Made by a program: the position numbers and the translations under genes
NCBI RefSeq assembly: GCF_018736045.1
Contig: NZ_CP076132.1
Span: 4,325,501-4,389,500 of the forward strand
DNA length: 64,000 nt
Direction of reading: 5' to 3'
Source of the DNA: Flammeovirga yaeyamensis
GTDB taxonomy: Bacteria; Bacteroidota; Bacteroidia; Cytophagales; Flammeovirgaceae
In this document: positions 8,612-16,763 of the stretch, piece by piece
Layout: each line of letters opens with the position of its first letter
Numbering within the stretch: position 1 is the stretch's first letter
Notes under the pieces: model-generated
What the model was told of the DNA's origin: nothing
The model's database searches: none
What the model saw: only the letters and a program-made list of their open reading frames with translations

Positions 8612-9190
8612 CTACTTTGTCTCGTATTGTTTCTTGATTTCTTTGAAATTTTCTCCGTTAACTTCCTCACCTGTCATCACATAGTGATCAACGGCTAACA
8701 TATAATCGGATAACTGCTTTCTGAATTTTCCTTTAGCTAAACTTCCCATAAAAGCAGGTTTGGTTCTATAATCGAAAGTGAAAACCAATTTTGAGGTTTT
8801 ATCATCCACTTTTACTACATGATACACTCCGTATGAATATTCTGGAATTAGAGGTAAACCTTGAATATGGGTTATCTGTACTTTAAACTTCATGTTTTCA
8901 GGATCGTAATTCACTTGCTTTTCTTTTACATATTTCTTTCCATCCAACGTAATCGAACAAATTCTTTCTGCTCCTTCACACCCTTCTGATACTCCTTCTT
9001 GAGAATATTTGGAATCGACAACAAATGGATGTGATTTGTGAACATCACCGAACTCTTCCCCTACCACTTTCCAAACAGCCGCCGCTGGAGCTTTAATTTC
9101 TCTTGAAACTTCTATGTGCTGTGTTTTTTTATCTTGGCCTAAAGTGATGAATGTGTATAAAATAGCCAATGCGAAAAATATTGATTTCAT
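8612..9190 (-). CDS. Secreted SRPBCC (START/polyketide-cyclase-like) protein
   Basis: 192 residues with a signal peptide (about 1-18, ending TLGQ). The mature part begins with the SRPBCC pattern IEVSREIKAPAAAVWKVVGEEFGDVHKSHP and ends with a long amphipathic helix (RKQLSDYMLAVDHYVM), the usual closing helix of this fold. SRPBCC proteins bind hydrophobic ligands in a deep cavity, and some are cyclases or lipid carriers. Export to the periplasm is the notable point. Two cysteines in EGCEGAERICS could form a disulfide. No catalytic role can be inferred. The gene is monocistronic with its own terminator. Confidence 0.75.
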   Translation of the reverse strand: MKSIFFALAILYTFITLGQDKKTQHIEVSREIKAPAAAVWKVVGEEFGDVHKSHPFVVDSKYSQEGVSEGCEGAERICSITLDGKKYVKEKQVNYDPENMKFKVQITHIQGLPLIPEYSYGVYHVVKVDDKTSKLVFTFDYRTKPAFMGSLAKGKFRKQLSDYMLAVDHYVMTGEEVNGENFKEIKKQYETK

Positions 9191-9746
9191 AGTATTAGAT
9201 TTTAATGGCCTAAGCCAGAGTATATATTTTGTTTTTGTCTAATACAAAGGTGATGCATTCGCCTTACTATCAATTGGTCGATTGGTTCAAAGAATTGGAA
9301 AATTGGTTCAACAATCGAAAAGTAGCTCACCCTACCAACGTTAACATTTGTTCTCAGAAAAACTTAATCTTTCTTAAAAAGGTCTCCGTATAAGTAATTA
9401 ATCTCACTCGAAAAAATTCATTGTTATGCTATTAATATTCATCATCTCAACCGCAATCAGTTTAATTCAAAAAATGGGTCAAAAAGAGTATAGTTTATAA
9501 TAAACCTACTTTAACTGATCGTCGTGTTATACTCATAACATCATACAATCCCTTTACAAAGAAATATCTTACTGTTTAATTAAAACAGTAATAAAAATAT
9601 AGAGCTTCTATAAAGTCTACTAGACTGTCAAGTCAGAGTAGAAAATTAAGAAGATTACCATTATTAATCATTTTAATTAAAAATGAAAAGTCAGGATAAC
9701 TGACTAAAACCCTGTAAAACACAAAATTACAAGGTATAAGATATAG

Positions 9747-9754
9747 TATATTTG
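9747..9754 (+). promoter_or_regulatory. -7 promoter element upstream of the sulfatase gene
   Basis: TATATTTG matches TAnnTTTG on the plus strand. A transcript starting a few bases on would meet the hairpin at 9771-9796 almost at once, an arrangement like an attenuator. No convincing -33 TTTG was found. Confidence 0.35.
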
Positions 9755-9770
9755 TTAAGATTAAGCTATT

Positions 9771-9801
9771 AAGGGGCCGAACTTTGTTGGGCTCTTTTTT
9801 T
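9771..9801 (+). terminator. Terminator-like hairpin before the sulfatase gene
   Basis: AAGGGGCC pairs with GGGCTCTT (one mismatch, one wobble) around a 10-base loop and runs into eight T residues. It lies 110 bases upstream of the sulfatase start, so it either ends an upstream small RNA or attenuates sulfatase transcription. Confidence 0.5.
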
Positions 9802-9911
9802 ATTTCAAGATTTTGAGGGATTTATTGATGAATCTAAGGAAGAAACCTCCAAACGTCATCAAATAGCCTGAAAAGATTGATTAATTTATATAAGAAACCC
9901 ATTACTTAACT

Positions 9912-11645
9912 ATGAAATATATAAGCATTCTATTGATGTTGATGATTACTTTTAGTTGTTCATCCCCATCAAATGAAAAAAAAGAGGCTGATGTAAAGCC
10001 TAATGTATTATTACTTATTGGTGATGATATTGCCTTTGGTGATTTAGGTGTTTATGGCTCTGAAATTAATACTCCTAATTTTAATCGTTTGGCAGAATCG
10101 GGTGTTCGATTTACCAATTTCCACGCCTCTCCTGTTTGTTCTGTGACACGATCGATGCTCATGACAGGTTGTAATAATATTGAAATTGGTTTGGGATCTT
10201 TTGATTACTCTTTCTACCCTGCCTCAAAAGGAAAACCTGGATATGAAGGCTATCTTACCGAAAATGCGGTGACCATGTCTCAACTATTTAACGATGAGGG
10301 TTACGAAGTTATTAAAGTAGGAAAATGGCATTTAGGAGGTGAAGAAGCGGGTGGTTATGGACCTTTTCATTGGGGCTTTACCAAGGAGTTTGGTATCCTT
10401 TCGGGTGGATCAAACCACTGGAATAATTTGAGAATGACCCCTATTTTCTCTGATCCTGATTTCATGCACAAAAAATTCGAAGAACATTGGACACTGAATG
10501 GTAAGAAATATGACCGTCCCGAAGGTGTATATTCAGGAGAGTTATATACCAATCAGATGCTTGATTTTATAAAAGAGGCACATCAAAATGGGAAACCATG
10601 GTTCTCTTGGATGGCGTTTACCACAGCCCATTTCCCTATTCAAGCGCCTCCAGAATTAGTGGAAAAACATTTCGATTTTTACTTAAAACATGGATACGAA
10701 GGTTTAAAGCAATTCAGATATAAAAGATTAAAAGAAAAAGGATTGATCTCTCATGATGCTTCTCCTGCACCTGAAAATGATTTGGTAAAAAAATGGAATC
10801 AACTATCTGATGATGAAAAGAAATACCAAGCAAAAGTGTTTGCCACTTATGCTGCTGAAATTGAAGATCAAGACAATAGAATTGGTCAGATTTTAGATTA
10901 CCTTCAATCTTCTGGTCAGTTAGAAAATACTATGATCGTCTATCTTTCTGATAATGGTCCTGAGGGAATGGAAGCGGAAAACCCGAATACCGGAAACCAA
11001 GTTTTTGGAGAGTGGATAGCTAATAATTACGATACATCTTTTGAAGCGATTGGTACGGCCAACTCTAGTAACTACATCGGTACGGCTTGGGCCAATGCGG
11101 CAACAGGTGGACTTTCTTGGTGGAAATGGTTTATCGGTGAAGGTGGTGTTCGTGTGCCAATGATTATCGTTCCTCCGGGTGCCACAAAAGAAAGTTATAA
11201 ACGTGCGGGAGAAATGTCGAATGCTGTGATGTCTGTGAAAGATCTTCCTATGACTATTTTAGATTATGCCGGTATCAAACACCCTGGGGATACTTATAAA
11301 GGCAAAAAAGTACAGGCTCCTAGTGGAATAAGTGCACGTGCTTTCTTAGATGGAGCATCAGATATTATTAGAAATGATACCCAATGGTATGCTTTCGAAT
11401 TGTTCGGCAATGCCTATATCATGAAAGGAAATTATAAACTGATTAAAGTTCGTAAAGGTATGTTTGGGGATGGAGAATGGCATTTGTACGATGTGGTAAA
11501 AGATCCATCAGAAAGTAAACCTTTGGAAAAAGAAATGCCGGATCGCTATAAAGAGATGTTGGGTATTTATAAACAATACGAAAAAGACCATCAGTTGGTG
11601 CAGGTGGATGAGTCTTGGAATGCGTTTAAGGCGGCTAGTGATTAA
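9912..11645 (+). CDS. Arylsulfatase-type lipoprotein (sulfatase family S1)
   Basis: 577 residues. The first 16 form a lipoprotein signal with lipobox TFSC (Cys16), so the enzyme is anchored in a membrane facing the periplasm or surface. The sulfatase fold follows from residue 31 (NVLLLIGDDIAFGDLGVYG, with the metal-binding Asp pair), then the active-site segment PVCSVTRSMLMTG at 74-86, GKWHLGG near 142, and DNGPEG in the C-terminal half. It resembles Pseudomonas-type arylsulfatases, which remove sulfate esters; the substrate here could be a sulfated algal glycan. Oddly, the formylglycine motif reads C76-S-V-T-R80, with Val where Pro or Ala is expected. No maturase gene is in the window. Transcription ends at a strong shared terminator. 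Confidence 0.9.
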   Translation: MKYISILLMLMITFSCSSPSNEKKEADVKPNVLLLIGDDIAFGDLGVYGSEINTPNFNRLAESGVRFTNFHASPVCSVTRSMLMTGCNNIEIGLGSFDYSFYPASKGKPGYEGYLTENAVTMSQLFNDEGYEVIKVGKWHLGGEEAGGYGPFHWGFTKEFGILSGGSNHWNNLRMTPIFSDPDFMHKKFEEHWTLNGKKYDRPEGVYSGELYTNQMLDFIKEAHQNGKPWFSWMAFTTAHFPIQAPPELVEKHFDFYLKHGYEGLKQFRYKRLKEKGLISHDASPAPENDLVKKWNQLSDDEKKYQAKVFATYAAEIEDQDNRIGQILDYLQSSGQLENTMIVYLSDNGPEGMEAENPNTGNQVFGEWIANNYDTSFEAIGTANSSNYIGTAWANAATGGLSWWKWFIGEGGVRVPMIIVPPGATKESYKRAGEMSNAVMSVKDLPMTILDYAGIKHPGDTYKGKKVQAPSGISARAFLDGASDIIRNDTQWYAFELFGNAYIMKGNYKLIKVRKGMFGDGEWHLYDVVKDPSESKPLEKEMPDRYKEMLGIYKQYEKDHQLVQVDESWNAFKAASD

Positions 11646-11649
11646 TACT

Positions 11650-11697
11650 AAAAAATGAAGGCACTACTCGATTCTACAAGTAGTGCCTTCATTTTTT
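11650..11697. terminator. Bidirectional intrinsic terminator
   Basis: A perfect 19-bp stem, AAAAAATGAAGGCACTACT paired with its complement at 11679-11697, around a 10-base loop; both strands end in T-runs. It separates the converging sulfatase and GH140-like genes and overlaps the stop codon of the latter. Its arm closely resembles the hairpin at 18514-18553. Confidence 0.92.
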
Positions 11698-13090
11698 AAT
11701 TTGTCCTGACACTAGCTGGCACATCAAAATCTTTCCCAACAGCATCAATTACCAATACCCAATCGTTCCCTTTCCCACTTGTTGGAGCAGCTATATTTAC
11801 TTTATCCGATTTAATAATATCTTCCCCTCTAAAGCTATTTCCCGTTCTCGGATCGAACCACCAAACCTGCAGTTCATCTGTTGAAATGAAAGTCAAATCC
11901 AATTGTATAGCACCTCCCGAAGGAAAATAAACCATTCCATAATCGCCTTCTGAATCCCTAGTGGCTATTTTGTACTCTTTATTTTCTGTATTGTCACTTT
12001 TTATTATTTCTTGATCTGGAATTCGAGACAAATAAGGACGGGACAACATCAAATTCTTGAGATGTTTTGCTTGGTTGGCCATAGGTAGATCCATTGCTTC
12101 AGGCCAAGGTCTAAGAGGTTGATTAATCGGTTCTTTATCATTCTTAAACATCTGCCAAACATCATGACAACCATAGGACTGACCGAAAGCACCTGCAAAA
12201 ACATTCCAATACATTATTCTTCTGATGTCCTCATGATTACTATACCCTAATTCTTTGGCATTAAAACAATTGGGATGGTCTTCGTACAAAGGTTCTCCAT
12301 CGATTACTGGTTTGATGGGGGTTAATTGATAATCGTGAATAATATGAACATATGCATTTTGATCGATACAGTGGCCCGTTTGATGCATATTAAAATCTAA
12401 CCATTTTTCTTGATGAAACCATGTAGATGAACCTCCGCCCTCTTTTGGCTGAGGGTGAAAACTCATTAAAGTTTTATCATAACCTCCGGCAGCTTTTACT
12501 ATTCCCTCTGCCATTTGATTCCACACCTCGACATCATCAGAGTTTTCCCTTGGGTTCCGGTCTCCACCTATAATCCATATGATATTATCATAATCTTTGT
12601 ACCGATTCCCTATCCACTTCCCAAATTGAAAGGCATTACTTTTATTGAATACTTCGGGACCATCACCCCAACTCAATGTATTCAATTTATCACCCCAAGT
12701 AGGTAATAAAGCAATGTATAATCCCAATTCATCTGCTTTTTTGATGATATAGTCCACATGCTCAAAATAAGCGTCATTGGGTTCATTTGGATTGTTTTTG
12801 ATTAATGGCAAATGTCCGTAAGGATTGGGAGTTGTTAAACCATGCAACTCTGCTAAAGCCACTGCTTGAATCACATTAAATCCTTGTTCCGCTCTTTTTT
12901 TTAGGTAAAAATCTGCTTCTTCTCTATCACATCGATGAAATAATTCCCAAGCAGTATCTGCCAACCAGAAAAAAGGCTTTCCTTCTTCTGTGACTAAATA
13001 TCGGCCATTATCACTTACTTCAAGGCGTTGTGCAAGCAATTGGAAGGAGTTGAATAGAAAAAATAGGACGCAAAAAACACGACACTTCAT
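11696..13090 (-). CDS. GH140-like glycoside hydrolase (DUF4038, apiosidase-like)
   Basis: 464 residues with a signal peptide (about 1-20, ending LLAQ). The mature start LEVSDNGRYLVTEEGKPFFWLADTAWELFHR is the hallmark of DUF4038 enzymes, and the TIM-barrel carries IIWIIGGDRNP and PVIDGEPLYEDHP, where the Glu of DGEP is the probable catalytic acid. The last 90 residues fit the small beta-domain found at the C-terminus of these proteins (LQVWWFDPRTG). GH140 contains enzymes that cleave apiose from pectin side chains, but many relatives are uncharacterised, so the substrate is open. It is a single gene with a good -7 element upstream and a shared terminator downstream. Confidence 0.8.
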   Translation of the reverse strand: MKCRVFCVLFFLFNSFQLLAQRLEVSDNGRYLVTEEGKPFFWLADTAWELFHRCDREEADFYLKKRAEQGFNVIQAVALAELHGLTTPNPYGHLPLIKNNPNEPNDAYFEHVDYIIKKADELGLYIALLPTWGDKLNTLSWGDGPEVFNKSNAFQFGKWIGNRYKDYDNIIWIIGGDRNPRENSDDVEVWNQMAEGIVKAAGGYDKTLMSFHPQPKEGGGSSTWFHQEKWLDFNMHQTGHCIDQNAYVHIIHDYQLTPIKPVIDGEPLYEDHPNCFNAKELGYSNHEDIRRIMYWNVFAGAFGQSYGCHDVWQMFKNDKEPINQPLRPWPEAMDLPMANQAKHLKNLMLSRPYLSRIPDQEIIKSDNTENKEYKIATRDSEGDYGMVYFPSGGAIQLDLTFISTDELQVWWFDPRTGNSFRGEDIIKSDKVNIAAPTSGKGNDWVLVIDAVGKDFDVPASVRTN

Positions 13091-13130
13091 TTCAATAAAG
13101 GTTTAATAGTTTAGTTTAATGCTTGCTGAT

Positions 13131-13138
13131 CAAATGTA
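13131..13138 (-). promoter_or_regulatory. -7 promoter element of the GH140-like gene
   Basis: The minus strand reads CCTACATTTG, containing TACATTTG, a full match to TAnnTTTG, 40 bases upstream of the ATG. The same TACATTTG with a CT-rich 5' side precedes the GH130 gene (34675) and the chelatase gene (46564). Confidence 0.5.
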
Positions 13139-13157
13139 GGTTATCGTATTGAAAATA

Positions 13158-13574
13158 TCAAAAGGTTGTTACTTTTTTACTTGAATGTATTTTGTAATCG
13201 ATCAACAATTCGCCATATGTCATATCTATTGGCTCAAAACTTACATAACAAGTATCTCCATACCAATCTCCATGATATTTTATCTCAAACTCATTTTGGA
13301 TGGTGTCCATTTTGAGATAAGTTTCAGGAACGCCAATGTACAATTCCCCTTTACCATCAATATATCCTTTCATGATTAATTCCCTAGCATATGGGTGAAT
13401 TGCCTTATCATCAATATGAAATTTGGTAACTAATTTTTCTGAATGAAGTTCTTTTTTTATTGTACCCTTGCTTGTCCAAAAACTAGGGATTTGGTGATAA
13501 AGCTTTATAAGGTAAGCTGTTAAAAGGAAGCAAGCGAGAATAAAAAATAGAGAAAAAGTGATTATTTTTTTCAT
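13158..13574 (-). CDS. Hypothetical membrane-anchored protein
   Basis: 138 residues, not recognised. Residues about 5-24 form one hydrophobic segment without a clear cleavage site, so the protein is probably anchored in the inner membrane with its beta-rich remainder (YIDGKGELYIGVPETYLKMD, YGDTCYVSFEPIDM) in the periplasm. It opens a row of three small unknown genes on the minus strand. The next gene upstream is separated by a copy of the multi-hairpin repeat (13634-13816). Composition matches the neighbours. Confidence 0.6.
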   Translation of the reverse strand: MKKIITFSLFFILACFLLTAYLIKLYHQIPSFWTSKGTIKKELHSEKLVTKFHIDDKAIHPYARELIMKGYIDGKGELYIGVPETYLKMDTIQNEFEIKYHGDWYGDTCYVSFEPIDMTYGELLIDYKIHSSKKVTTF

Positions 13575-13633
13575 TGTTGATATGTTTCTGATTTATAACA
13601 TATATACTCCAAAACTCAGTCCCCCAATCTCCT

Positions 13634-13816
13634 CCCCATACTGAAGTATGAGGCTGGAAATAATTAGATTGGTAAAGACTAAAGTCTTTACCAATTTTGA
13701 CGCGTACTGCTATTCACAAAGTAACAATTTAGTGTTGAAAAATTACTCGTCCAAGCCTTCAGGACTTCAGTCCTGAATAGGTATAATTATCACCACCCTC
13801 AGGTTTTAACCTGAGG
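13634..13816. repeat. Multi-hairpin dispersed repeat, copy A
   Basis: A 183-bp element made of consecutive palindromes: ATACTGAAGTAT; TTGGTAAAGACT with its complement AGTCTTTACCAA; a degenerate CAATTTAGTGTTG; TTCAGGACTTCAGTCCTGAA; and CCTCAGGTTTTAACCTGAGG at 13797-13816. Constant spacers are GGCTGGAAATAATTAGA and ATTACTCGTCCAAGCC. The right end stops 8 bases from the stop codon of the 13825-14352 gene. Copies B, C and D are at 14380, 14971 and 37073. Confidence 0.9.
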
Positions 13817-13824
13817 ATATAAAA

Positions 13825-14352
13825 TTAATTCTCAACACCTGCCTCCTTCAATCTCTGATCTAGTGGCTTAAGTATTTCAATCCACTTCTCCCTTTCTTCA
13901 TTAGCCAACGACTCCTTATATTTTGAAGTGAATAATTTAATTCTTGCCTCTCTATCATCATACCACCTTAAATAATATTCGATATAGTTTGTATTGTCTT
14001 CACAATAAGTCATTAAACAATTTTGTACTCCTGTCACATAGTAATATTGCATTGGTTCAATAATATCAGCTAAAATGATAGCTATTTCTCCTTTCAACAA
14101 AAGTCGTTCTTGACACTCAGAATAGATATTCGTGGAATCTGTTTCTTCAAAAAAATATATCAACTTTGGAAGTACATATGTTCCATATGCAAATACTTTT
14201 CTTGATGAAGAATGCCTAATAATTTCTTTAGAATTCTTTACTTCTTTTGAAATCGATGTGATTAGAGAATCTAATTCTTGTAAACCTTGTGCAAACGTGT
14301 GGTTTGCAAATAATAGAATAATAAGTGTTTTAATAATTAGTCTGATGTTCAT
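13825..14352 (-). CDS. Hypothetical secreted protein
   Basis: 175 residues with a signal peptide (about 1-21, ending TFAQ). The mature part is mostly helical and charged, with three cysteines (in YSECQER, VQNCLMTYCED). I do not recognise the family. Repeat copies A and B lie directly downstream and upstream. The other two small genes of this row share that arrangement, so they may have spread or been duplicated with the repeat, although the three proteins are not alike. Confidence 0.6.
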   Translation of the reverse strand: MNIRLIIKTLIILLFANHTFAQGLQELDSLITSISKEVKNSKEIIRHSSSRKVFAYGTYVLPKLIYFFEETDSTNIYSECQERLLLKGEIAIILADIIEPMQYYYVTGVQNCLMTYCEDNTNYIEYYLRWYDDREARIKLFTSKYKESLANEEREKWIEILKPLDQRLKEAGVEN

Positions 14353-14379
14353 AGTTTGTCTTTATAATGTATTCCCAAT

Positions 14380-14519
14380 ACTAAAGTCTTTCCCTATTTT
14401 GATGTGCACTTTTATTTATAATAGCAACAATTTGGTGTTGAAAAATTACTCGTCAAAGCCTTCAGGACTTCAGTCATGAATAGGCATAATTATTACCACC
14501 CTCAGGTTTTAACCTGAGG
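14380..14519. repeat. Multi-hairpin dispersed repeat, copy B (5' truncated)
   Basis: Begins inside the second palindrome of copy A (ACTAAAGTCTTT), continues with GATGTGCAC, CAATTTGGTGTTG, ACTCGTCAAAGCC, TTCAGGACTTCAGTCATGAA and ends with CCTCAGGTTTTAACCTGAGG at 14500-14519. It ends 15 bases from the stop codon of the 14535-14888 gene. The point changes indicate an older or less constrained copy. Confidence 0.85.
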
Positions 14520-14534
14520 AAAAACAATTGATAT

Positions 14535-14888
14535 TTAAATAATTATTTTCTTCATCAACATTTTAGGATTAATAAAAATAATTAAACCTACAATCAAATA
14601 GGTAATCTGGAAGGGAATACCAATATATGTAAAATTCAATGGGGGAAATAGCCATACAGTACCAGTTAATAATATAGCCGTAAATACCCAGCTTTTTAAT
14701 TTCAAGGATGATAAATAGCTAATAAGAGCAACTACATTGATAATACCAATAATGAATAAAATTATATACTTATTATCTTTCATTAATGGAAACTTATCTA
14801 TAGCACTAGGAAACATCATAATAACGATAAATAATAAGTAGGCCAATGAGAAAGTGATTATACTAATAAATTTTATAAAAGATTTCAT
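14535..14888 (-). CDS. Hypothetical small integral membrane protein
   Basis: The ATG at 14888 is preferred over the upstream one at 14936, which would add 16 polar residues before the first membrane helix. The 117-residue product has four predicted membrane helices (about 5-26, 36-56, 63-80 and 86-108) joined by short loops and ends MLMKKIII. No family is recognised. It sits between repeat copies B and C. As there are no soluble domains or motifs, no role is proposed. Confidence 0.6.
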   Translation of the reverse strand: MKSFIKFISIITFSLAYLLFIVIMMFPSAIDKFPLMKDNKYIILFIIGIINVVALISYLSSLKLKSWVFTAILLTGTVWLFPPLNFTYIGIPFQITYLIVGLIIFINPKMLMKKIII

Positions 14889-14970
14889 AGTTAGATTTGT
14901 TGTTGAATTAGTTGAAAGATAAATATCGTTATACATTTTTTTAAATCCTTATTTCTAATCTCTAAATCAA

Positions 14971-15143
14971 CCCATACTGAAGTATGGGGCTGGAAATAAT
15001 TAGATTGGTAAAGACTAAAATCTTTACCAATTTTTATGTGTACTGTTTCAACACTTTAGTGTTGAGTGAATACTCGTCCAAGCCTTCAGGACTTCAGTCC
15101 TGAATAGGCATAATTATCACCACCCTCAGGTTTTAATCTGAGG
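14971..15143. repeat. Multi-hairpin dispersed repeat, copy C
   Basis: Full-length: CCATACTGAAGTATGG; GGCTGGAAATAATTAGA spacer; TTGGTAAAGACTAAAATC with TTTACCAA; CAACACTTTAGTGTTG; CTCGTCCAAGCC; TTCAGGACTTCAGTCCTGAA; CCTCAGGTTTTAATCTGAGG at 15124-15143. It stops 5 bases from the GH43 stop codon, on the same 3' side of a minus-strand gene as the other copies. Confidence 0.9.
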
Positions 15144-15148
15144 AAAAA

Positions 15149-16504
15149 TCACCTAGAAAACAACACCCAATCCAACTCCATTTCATCCACCTCTTTAAAC
15201 ACACACACCAAATTCATTATCCCCTTTGGGCGATAATTCAATTTAGTATCAACATTAATCCAATCCTCATTGGTATTACCTACTTCAACAGTTGCTATGA
15301 GTTTACCATTTGGAACATTTTCTCTAAGTTCAATTCTACCACCTTTTGCTTTGCTTTTTACCTTAAGTTGAACATTCTTTGGTTTGTCATCAAAGGATAC
15401 GGTATTGTATTGCACCCAACTTTCCTTTTTAGTATTCGTGATTTTCCATTCTGGAATACCTACTCTTTTCACAAAATCGACTTCTGCATTATGTATTTCA
15501 GAATATCTATCGATCTGAATTGTATCTTTTGCAGAAGTGATCCCAACCCCTCTTAAAGTAGGAATCACCTTCCTAATCGATCCATCCTCCTCAAAGAATA
15601 AACTATCTACAGACACCGATCGAAGGTTACCTGCTTTTGATATATCATTGTGATGATAAAACATATACCACTGATCCTTATACTCAACAATAGATTGATG
15701 ATTGGTCCAACAATCTTCAAAACGATCCATGATTGTGCCTTTATACTCGAAAGGACCTAAAGGGTGCTTACTTATAGCATATCCAATCTCTTCAGTACTA
15801 TTTTGTGTATCCAAATTATGAGGGAAAGTCAGGTAATACATTCCTTTTCTTTTGAACACAAAAGGTCCTTCTTTATATTCTTGGGGTAAGTTTTCAATCA
15901 CCACCGTTTCCCCAACTATTGATTTCATATCATCACTTAGCTTTACCACTTTTAGAGAGTTTCCTTTTCCTCCACCCCAATACATATAAGCTTGTCCATC
16001 ATCATCAATAAAAGCATTGGGATCGATCCCCTTTAGACCTTCAATATAATTAGGCTCTATAGTGAAAGGACCTTCAGGTTTTTCTGCTGTAGCTAATCCA
16101 ATCTGACGAAATCCACTCTTGTCTGCTGGTTTATTGGGGAAGTAATAGTAGTATTTTCCTCCTTTGGATGCGATACAAGGTGCCCACATTCCATAGCCCA
16201 ATTTATTTCCCCAAGGTACATTTTCTTGAGCTACTATTACTCCAAGATCCGTAAAGTTCACTAAGTCTTCTGTGGAGAAGGCGTGGTAATCTGTCATCAC
16301 ATGACCGTTACTTTCTTTCTCTGCACCCAATTTCTCCCATTCAGGGTTCCAAGGAACATCGTGTGAAGGATAAATATATAATTTACCATCATAAACTCTT
16401 GCTGTAGGATCGGCAGTGTAGATGTGTTTTATTATCGGATTTTGAGCTATTGTGTTTAAAGAAATGCTCAAAGTTATCAAAATCAGTAATCCTATTCTTT
16501 TCAT
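15149..16504 (-). CDS. GH43 family glycosidase with C-terminal carbohydrate-binding-like domain
   Basis: 451 residues, signal peptide about 1-20 (NTIAQ). The five-bladed propeller of GH43 fits residues about 25-310, with the three catalytic acids visible: base Asp32 in TADPTARV, pKa-tuning Asp161 in GIDPNAF and acid Glu212 in YKEGPFV. Residues about 325-451 form a beta-sandwich (VKRVGIPEWKITNTKKESWVQYNTV, GRIELREN) like a CBM6 module. Characterised relatives are exo-acting alpha-L-arabinofuranosidases, beta-xylosidases or galactosidases in the periplasm. It could trim side chains of a hemicellulose or pectin used by the same strain, but it is not in an operon with the mannan genes. Repeat copy C abuts its 3' end. 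Confidence 0.88.
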   Translation of the reverse strand: MKRIGLLILITLSISLNTIAQNPIIKHIYTADPTARVYDGKLYIYPSHDVPWNPEWEKLGAEKESNGHVMTDYHAFSTEDLVNFTDLGVIVAQENVPWGNKLGYGMWAPCIASKGGKYYYYFPNKPADKSGFRQIGLATAEKPEGPFTIEPNYIEGLKGIDPNAFIDDDGQAYMYWGGGKGNSLKVVKLSDDMKSIVGETVVIENLPQEYKEGPFVFKRKGMYYLTFPHNLDTQNSTEEIGYAISKHPLGPFEYKGTIMDRFEDCWTNHQSIVEYKDQWYMFYHHNDISKAGNLRSVSVDSLFFEEDGSIRKVIPTLRGVGITSAKDTIQIDRYSEIHNAEVDFVKRVGIPEWKITNTKKESWVQYNTVSFDDKPKNVQLKVKSKAKGGRIELRENVPNGKLIATVEVGNTNEDWINVDTKLNYRPKGIMNLVCVFKEVDEMELDWVLFSR

Positions 16505-16763
16505 ACTATGTGTAGTTGTTTGTTAATTGATAATACTTTTTTAAAAGTCTCTCCTTATGGTAGATGAAAGATATATAAAGGATAATGGGTAAATGGTAAA
16601 TTAATGAATGAAATGAAGGGTAATTTTTTGATGATTAATTTTTTACTAATCAAATGAATGAGGTATTACGCTTTGCTTTTCACTTCATTTTCACTAACTA
16701 GGAATAAATTAAATACATCTAACGTGCTCTCCTTTAGATCACACCAACTTAAATTAAACAACT

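Larger units (their letters stand above)
9191..9911. other. Gene-free interval with a run of hairpins ahead of the sulfatase gene
   Basis: About 720 bases with no ORF I can support. The first part has the near repeats ATTGGTCGATTGGTTC and AAAATTGGTTCAACAATC. From 9571 to 9801 there are four successive hairpins: 9571-9589 (ACTGTTT/AAACAGT), 9616-9642 (TCTACT and GACT paired with AGTC and AGTAGA), 9689-9705 (AGTCAG/CTGACT) and a terminator-like hairpin at 9771-9796 with a T-run. A TAnnTTTG element is at 9747-9754. It may be a structured RNA or the leader of the sulfatase gene. Confidence 0.4.

Noticed and set aside
8486-8698. Plus-strand ORF of 70 codons
   Set aside because: It crosses the terminator hairpin and the 3' end of the SRPBCC gene on the other strand; no credible product.
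14132-14479. Plus-strand ORF of 115 codons
   Set aside because: It lies antisense to the secreted protein gene and runs into repeat copy B; no domain, and the minus-strand gene has a clear signal peptide.
13634-15143. CRISPR-like array
   Set aside because: The repeats are about 140-180 bp, composed of several different palindromes, and separated by genes; there are no short spacers and no cas genes.
13634-15143. Insertion sequence or transposon remnants
   Set aside because: No transposase ORF, no terminal inverted repeats bounding the element and no target-site duplication that I could see; left as a dispersed repeat.
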